The notes beneath the pieces were generated by a model that had not been told where the DNA came from, searched no databases, and was given only the letters and a program-made list of their open reading frames with translations. DNA of 64,000 nt from Nocardioides cavernaquae (GTDB lineage: Bacteria > Actinomycetota > Actinomycetes > Propionibacteriales > Nocardioidaceae), in NCBI RefSeq assembly GCF_003600895.1, contig NZ_QYRP01000002.1, positions 1 to 64,000 of the forward strand. The letters are read 5' to 3'. This document shows positions 59,490 through 64,000 of this stretch, piece by piece; the stretch's first letter is position 1; the number at the start of each line of letters is the position of its first letter. The position numbers and the translations under genes are program-made.

Positions 59490-60748
59490 TTCGATGACCC
59501 GTTCTGGATGGCACGAGCGACGGCAATCCGCTGCAACACCGTGGGATGACTTCCGAACCACCACTGTGACCACGCGGGCGGTTCAGGGTCCGAGACAGCG
59601 CCGAGCGCCAACTTCCGCTGCATCGCCTCAAAGGCCACCGGGTCCCCGGTGGCCTTCAGTGCGTCCACGTCCGCGCGCGTCTCCAGCTGCCGGCTGACCG
59701 CGTTCTCGACCGGCGCCGCCGCCAGTGATCCGATGGCCATCAAGGCGAGGACCAGCGCGACGACTTGCGGATCGCCTGCGCCGCTGACCCCTGCTCGCTC
59801 CCGGAGGCGGCCGCTTCCGAGCAACGACGCCAGGAGCCCGACGCCCATGACCGTGCCAGCGGCTCCTAGCAGGGCTCCGGTCATCACGTCGTCGTGCCGA
59901 GCATGGGCCAGCTCGTGAGCGACAACGGAGAGCACCTCGGGCTCCGACATCTCTGCGAGCAGGGTGTCGTAGACGACGATGCGGCGGCTGTCTCCGACGC
60001 CCGACACGTAGGCATTGGCCGCAGTCGTGCGCCGTGACGCATCGGCCACCAGCACCTCGTCGAGCGGGACGCCTTCCTTCTGTGCAAGTGCACCGATCCG
60101 GTCATGCAACGAGCCGTCCGGCAACGGAGTGAAATGGTTGAAGGCCGGCTCCACGATCCGTGGGTACATGTACGTCGCGGCCACGACCAAGCCGCACCCG
60201 AGTACCGCGGCGGCGATCGGCCACGCGCGCGGCAACCGGCGGGCCAGCCCAATGAGGACCACCACGGCGACGGCTGTGAAGACCACCGCAAGGCCGAGTC
60301 CCACTGCCTGGTCGCGCAGCAGCCCGCCCACTGGCTGGTCGGTGAGCCCGACGCTCCCTCTGTGCCGCCAGGCAAGCAGCACGAACGGGAGCCCGACGAG
60401 CCGCCCGATCGCGAGCACAGCCAGCACCAGCGCGATCACCCGCAACAGCCACGGCAGCGGGAGCCTGCCGAGCAGTCGGGCGCCCCGTGGCGTGAAGCCC
60501 AGCCAGCAGGCCACGAGCAGCGAGACTCCGAGCGAGGTCCAGCCGATCAGGCGAGCCCCATCGGCGTACGCCGAGGCACGGCGTACCTCCGCGGCAGTGA
60601 AGACGCTGTCGACGGCGACAGGTCCAGGCGTGCCGCCCGCGACGGGGTGCCACGGGACCCGGAGGGCCACGAGCACCGCAAACCCCACCAGGCCGAGCAG
60701 CGCCAGCACGACGCCGAGCACCTGACTGCTGACCGTCCTCTCACGCAT
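59486..60748 (-). CDS. M48-family integral membrane metalloprotease
   Basis: A 420-aa protease. About four hydrophobic segments fill the first 200 residues, then the zinc motif HELAHARHDD with a following Glu-rich region (third ligand expected), two further membrane segments and RQLETRADVDAL. Architecture matches Ste24/HtpX-like CAAX or quality-control proteases. It converges on flp3. Processing of pilins by this enzyme is possible only as speculation: Flp prepilins need an aspartate peptidase, which is not visible here. Confidence 0.88.
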   Translation of the reverse strand: MRERTVSSQVLGVVLALLGLVGFAVLVALRVPWHPVAGGTPGPVAVDSVFTAAEVRRASAYADGARLIGWTSLGVSLLVACWLGFTPRGARLLGRLPLPWLLRVIALVLAVLAIGRLVGLPFVLLAWRHRGSVGLTDQPVGGLLRDQAVGLGLAVVFTAVAVVVLIGLARRLPRAWPIAAAVLGCGLVVAATYMYPRIVEPAFNHFTPLPDGSLHDRIGALAQKEGVPLDEVLVADASRRTTAANAYVSGVGDSRRIVVYDTLLAEMSEPEVLSVVAHELAHARHDDVMTGALLGAAGTVMGVGLLASLLGSGRLRERAGVSGAGDPQVVALVLALMAIGSLAAAPVENAVSRQLETRADVDALKATGDPVAFEAMQRKLALGAVSDPEPPAWSQWWFGSHPTVLQRIAVARAIQNGSSN

Positions 60749-60874
60749 CCAGGGCTCCCCTCTTCTCGGCCGTTCGGCCTAGTCAGGTCAGACCAGCGCC
60801 CTCCGACCGGACAATCCTCACCGACGTTGAGTGTTCCACCGGCGCACAACACAGTGGGGCCCGAGAATGGCGGG

Positions 60875-62203
60875 GTGCAGCATGCCATCGCCCTCACCCG
60901 TCCCGGACACTCCTGGCGGGTCCCCGCGCTGCTCTTCCTCGGCTTCGTGGTCGTGTACGCCGCGACGATCGGCACGGATGTCAGCCTCGATGTCTGGACT
61001 GCCGACTATGCCGCGTGGAGCATCATCAACACGGGCCACGGCTGGGTGGACATCTCGACGTTTCCCGCCATCGACGACCATCCGTTCCGCTCCGTGTGGG
61101 TCGTGCAGGCTGCGCACGGGCACGAAGCGATTGGGCGCGCACCGGGCGTGATCGCTCCCTCGCTGCCGGCGTACTGGATCGCGGGACTCACCACGATGTC
61201 GGTCGTTCCGGGGGCCCTGACTGCCGCAGTCCTGACCGCCTTGACCGATCTGCTCCTGTTCCTCACCCTGCGCGACCGCCTGGGCCAGCGCGGCGCCCTG
61301 CTTGCCACCCTCATCGTCGGGTTCGCCACCCCCGTGTGGACCATCGCCGCCAATGGCATGTGGCCGCACACGCTGACCATTCTCGGTATCGCCGGCATGG
61401 CCTGGGCCGCTGACCGCGAACGCTGGTGGCTGGTCGGGCTGTTTGGCGGTGTAGCGCTCTGGGGACGTCTCCACGCCGCGTTGATCTGCGCGGTCCTCAC
61501 CCTCGGCCTGGCAGCGTGGCGGCGCGACCCACGCATCGCCGTCTGGGCCGGCCTGGCAGGCACCGCCACACTTGGGGGGCTGAGCGCTTGGAACCAGTGG
61601 ATGTACGGGACCTGGGACCCGACCGCGGGCTACCGCACCGGCGACTTCACCGCGTACGCCGGAACCCACCTTGTCGACATCAGCAATCACCTCGGCTTCT
61701 GGATCTCACCTGATCGTGGCCTGCTGGTCTGGACTCCAATGCTGCTCGTCCTTGCTCCGGCACTGGCCCGGGGCTGGCGCGACCTGCCCGACTGGTCGCG
61801 CTGGTTGTTCGTCGGTGGCGTCGCGTATCAACTTCTGCAAGGTGCCCTGAACAGGTTCAGCGGCGGTGACGCCTTCTACGGTTACCGCCTTGGGCTCGAG
61901 CTCCTCGTCTGCGCGACGCCTGCACTTGCGTTGTCCGCAACGCGGCTGAGCCCACTCGGTCGCAGGCTCGCGGTGCCAGTTGGGGCATTCCAGTTCGCGA
62001 TGATCGCTGCAGGAGCGTCTGGCAACTCCTACTTCGTTCCGGCCGAGGAGGTGTGGACCAGCAACAGCTTCATCGATGGGATCAGGCAGAACCCGGCAGG
62101 GTTCGGCAGCATCGCTGCACTCAGCTTCTTCGCTGCGCTCCTGTTCGTCAGGATCTGGAGTGAGCCCACGCTGAGTTCCTCACCGAAGGACGATCATGAA
62201 TGA
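60875..62203 (+). CDS. GT-C-like integral membrane protein (putative glycosyltransferase)
   Basis: A 442-aa protein with about ten hydrophobic segments. The first extracytoplasmic loop has acidic residues (TDVSLDVWTADYAAW) and later loops GYRTGDFTAYAG and FSGGDAFYGYRLG, a pattern reminiscent of GT-C type transferases that use polyprenyl-phosphate sugars. The family is not certain. GTG at 60875 is chosen for lack of a better-marked start (60854 is also in frame). It overlaps the next membrane protein by eight bases, so the pair are co-expressed. Confidence 0.65.
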   Translation: MQHAIALTRPGHSWRVPALLFLGFVVVYAATIGTDVSLDVWTADYAAWSIINTGHGWVDISTFPAIDDHPFRSVWVVQAAHGHEAIGRAPGVIAPSLPAYWIAGLTTMSVVPGALTAAVLTALTDLLLFLTLRDRLGQRGALLATLIVGFATPVWTIAANGMWPHTLTILGIAGMAWAADRERWWLVGLFGGVALWGRLHAALICAVLTLGLAAWRRDPRIAVWAGLAGTATLGGLSAWNQWMYGTWDPTAGYRTGDFTAYAGTHLVDISNHLGFWISPDRGLLVWTPMLLVLAPALARGWRDLPDWSRWLFVGGVAYQLLQGALNRFSGGDAFYGYRLGLELLVCATPALALSATRLSPLGRRLAVPVGAFQFAMIAAGASGNSYFVPAEEVWTSNSFIDGIRQNPAGFGSIAALSFFAALLFVRIWSEPTLSSSPKDDHE

Positions 62204-63605
62204 GTTTCGAAGGGACCCGGTCAGCTGGATCGTGCGGCGCGGAGCACCGGCAGCTGCGCTGATCGCGCTGATCGCGCTGGCCATCCGGATTGCCATCCAT
62301 GGCCTGACCAACGACGACACGTTCTTCCACCTGCGCATCGGAGACGAGTTCCTGCGTGGTCGCTGGGATCTCGACGAACCAGGCTCGCTCACCAGCTACG
62401 GGACCCGGGATTGGGTCCCCACCCAGTGGCTCTCCGAGGTAGTCATGGCCGGAGCGGAGGACCTCGCGGGCACCGGCGGCATCGTCTGGCTGTTCGGCAC
62501 GATCTTCGTTGCCTACGCGCTCACCCTGTACGCCGTAGCCCGCATCAGCGCACCACCGATCGTGGCGATCCTTGTGGCGGGCGCCGCGTTCGTGGGGTCC
62601 GGCGGAGGGCTGAGCGCGCGCCCCCAGGTGATGAGCTATCTGTTCGCCGCACTTGTGACGGCCGCCTGGCTCGGCACGATGCGCGATGGTCGCGTCCGGT
62701 GGTGGATCATCCCGCTCACCTGGCTCTGGGCGATGCTCCACGGGATGTGGCCCGTCGCCATCGTCATTTCCGCGGTCGGCGCTGTCGGTGTGGTCGCCGA
62801 CCGCCGCCCGGAGCGAGGCCAAGCGCTTCGGATTCTTTCCTTGCCGCTGCTCGCCCTCGTTGCGGCGTTCCTGACTCCGCTGGGGCCGCGGCTGGTCGTC
62901 GAGATCCTGACAGTGACGTCCCGGGGAAAGTACTTCTTCGAGTGGGGGCCCACCGACTTCCATGCCTTCCAGCCAGCAGTGCTGGTGCTCCTGCTGGCCA
63001 TCTCGCTGATCGCCATGCTTCGCGCCGGCCCTGCACGCTGGACGCACTTGCTCCTGCTCCTGCTGGCCGGGGCGTGGGCGCTCTACGCGTTGCGGACCAT
63101 CCCCCTCGCTGCCGCGATCGCAGCTCCCTGTGCAGCGCTGGCCCTCGGTGAGTTGGCGCCGAAGGGTCCACGCATCGATCGGAGAGGAGCGCTGACACTT
63201 GTAGCCCTCGGCGCCGCGGCGAGTGCCGTCCTGGCCTTCCTCTCAAGCGGTGCTCACACGGTCGGACCGGACCGTCCAGACTGGGCCGACGCCGAACTCG
63301 ACAAGCTCCCGGCCGCGACGGGTGTTCTGAATGCCTGGGACTGGGGCGGGTACCTCGCGTGGCGCCATCCCGACCTGGACTTCGTGGTTTCTGGTTATGG
63401 CGACGTGTTCACCACTGGCGAGCTCGACCGCAACGTTGCACTGACCGAGGCACACCACGGGTGGCTCGATGACCTCGAGGGCCTGCACGTCGAGGTCGCG
63501 CTGCTCGCTCCCGACTCGGACCTTGCCTATGGCCTCGAGCACACGGCTGGGTGGACCGTGGTCAGGTCATCCGACGAGATGGTCCTGCTGCACGCACCCG
63601 AGTGA
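62196..63605 (+). CDS. GT-C-like integral membrane protein, second
   Basis: A 469-aa protein with about eleven hydrophobic segments and a soluble C-terminal part (about 350-469). The first loop carries NDDTFFHLRIGDEF (Asp40, Asp41, Asp50), the acidic pair and His typical of the catalytic loop of GT-C glycosyltransferases and related dolichyl/decaprenyl-phosphate enzymes. The C-terminal domain contains AWDWGGYLAWRHPDLDF. Its start overlaps the preceding gene by eight bases. Together they may modify a surface polymer or pilus, but no substrate can be read from sequence. Confidence 0.65.
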   Translation: MNEFRRDPVSWIVRRGAPAAALIALIALAIRIAIHGLTNDDTFFHLRIGDEFLRGRWDLDEPGSLTSYGTRDWVPTQWLSEVVMAGAEDLAGTGGIVWLFGTIFVAYALTLYAVARISAPPIVAILVAGAAFVGSGGGLSARPQVMSYLFAALVTAAWLGTMRDGRVRWWIIPLTWLWAMLHGMWPVAIVISAVGAVGVVADRRPERGQALRILSLPLLALVAAFLTPLGPRLVVEILTVTSRGKYFFEWGPTDFHAFQPAVLVLLLAISLIAMLRAGPARWTHLLLLLLAGAWALYALRTIPLAAAIAAPCAALALGELAPKGPRIDRRGALTLVALGAAASAVLAFLSSGAHTVGPDRPDWADAELDKLPAATGVLNAWDWGGYLAWRHPDLDFVVSGYGDVFTTGELDRNVALTEAHHGWLDDLEGLHVEVALLAPDSDLAYGLEHTAGWTVVRSSDEMVLLHAPE

Positions 63606-63611
63606 GGCCGC

Positions 63612-64000
63612 TCAGCGCGCGATCTGCTCGAGGTCCTGCTGCCAGCGCCTGATGAGCTCGGTCTCGTCGAAGCCGTAGAGCTCGCGGAGGGTGGCATCGA
63701 CCGGCTCACCGCCAGAGGCCCGACGGTAGAACGTCAGCAGCTGCTCCTCCGTGCCTGCGCGCGCGAGCACCTCTGCCGCACGCCAGGCCGCTTCGTACCA
63801 CGCACCGAGGTGGGTGGCGCGGGTGTCGAACTCGTCCGCCCCGGGTAGGGCCTTCGGGACCCCATCACGACGCACGCGACGGATGATCTGCCCAGCAGTC
63901 ATGGACACGGGCAGATCCGTGCCGTGCAGCGCGACGTGGTCGGCGTACCCCTCGAGGAGCCACTGGGGTGCCTTCGAGTGCACTGCGTCGGTGGCGACGT
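63612..64000 (-). CDS. Probable zinc metallopeptidase, C-terminal fragment (continues past right edge)
   Basis: The last about 129 codons of a minus-strand gene whose 5' part lies outside the window. The visible sequence VATDAVHSKAPQWLLEGYADHVAL matches the region after the HExxH of gluzincins: in several actinobacterial proteins the first zinc ligands occur just before and the third is the Glu of LLEGYAD. The rest is helical (EEQLLTFYRRASGGEPVDAT). Because the frame is open to the edge, the true start is unseen. The HExxH itself is not within the window, so the function is inferred. Confidence 0.6.
   Translation of the reverse strand, partial: VATDAVHSKAPQWLLEGYADHVALHGTDLPVSMTAGQIIRRVRRDGVPKALPGADEFDTRATHLGAWYEAAWRAAEVLARAGTEEQLLTFYRRASGGEPVDATLRELYGFDETELIRRWQQDLEQIAR

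Noticed and set aside
59486-60748. M48 protease as the Flp prepilin peptidase
   Set aside because: Flp prepilins are cut by a TadV/CpaA-type aspartate peptidase; the M48 enzyme has the zinc HELAH motif instead. The true peptidase is probably outside the window.

Overview
The window is high-G+C actinobacterial chromosome, and it looks most like Nocardioides or another Nocardioidaceae member. The signs are very strong G/C bias at third codon positions, frequent GTG starts, families typical of actinobacteria (DUF3040, SAV_6107, Rv2175c, a PknL-type PASTA kinase, TadE/TadG, a DUF222 HNH protein, class II DAHP synthase) and the gene order. From memory, much of that order follows Mycobacterium tuberculosis Rv2163c to Rv2187 (ftsI, ftsL, rsmH, mraZ, DUF3040, metF, polyprenyl synthase, Rv2175c, pknL, aroG, plsC, ArsA-type ATPase, SRPBCC protein, fadD15). 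The species-specific content therefore shows up as insertions into that frame. I saw no rRNA, tRNA, CRISPR array, insertion sequence or prophage.

Layout. 1-2510: the start of the division/cell-wall cluster on the minus strand (mraZ, a 48-aa membrane microprotein, rsmH, ftsL, ftsI running off the edge) with a phased MraZ operator. 2652-7148: an operon of MoxR ATPase, DUF58 protein and transglutaminase-like membrane protein. 7170-13815: small conserved genes, a perfect SOS box between a SAV_6107/HEPN gene and a YbaK gene, a phytoene-desaturase-like flavoprotein, metF and a polyprenyl synthase. 13911-18282: a barnase/barstar-type RNase-inhibitor pair, Rv2175c, a LysM transglycosylase and a PASTA kinase. 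18297-25535: endonuclease IV, two unrelated DAHP synthases, and a SoxR divergon driving an SDR and a QueA-like gene. 25540-30498: an amino-acid permease, then murL-murD2 (the alternative D-glutamate route of peptidoglycan) and a secreted protein. 30763-38292: a DUF222 HNH protein, an ECF-type sigma factor with a membrane partner, glpK, a LuxR-type regulator and a flavin-reductase-like protein. 38302-49730: MacS-type kinase, plsC, hydrolase, ROK kinase, tadE-tadG, and an operon of SRPBCC protein, ArsA-type ATPase, Cys-motif protein and a second ROK kinase, then an acyl-CoA synthetase. 49952-59489: the main Flp/Tad pilus island (cpaB, tadZ, tadA, a vWA-TadB fusion, tadC, histidine kinase, response regulator, three flp pilins). 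59486-64000: an M48 protease, two GT-C-like membrane proteins and the end of a probable metalloprotease.

How it fits together. The most coherent system is the Tad pilus. CpaB, TadZ, TadA, TadB and TadC form the inner-membrane motor, three Flp prepilins are the substrates, TadE/TadG sit 5 kb away as minor pseudopilins, and a kinase/regulator pair is embedded in the operon. Perfect hairpins follow flp1 and flp2, and ACTGGGG/CCCCAGT sequences recur in front of all three tad transcription units. Other points of interest are MurL-MurD2, the membrane-anchored RNase with barstar, the SOS-box HEPN gene and the SoxR divergon. No gap between genes exceeds 300 bases.
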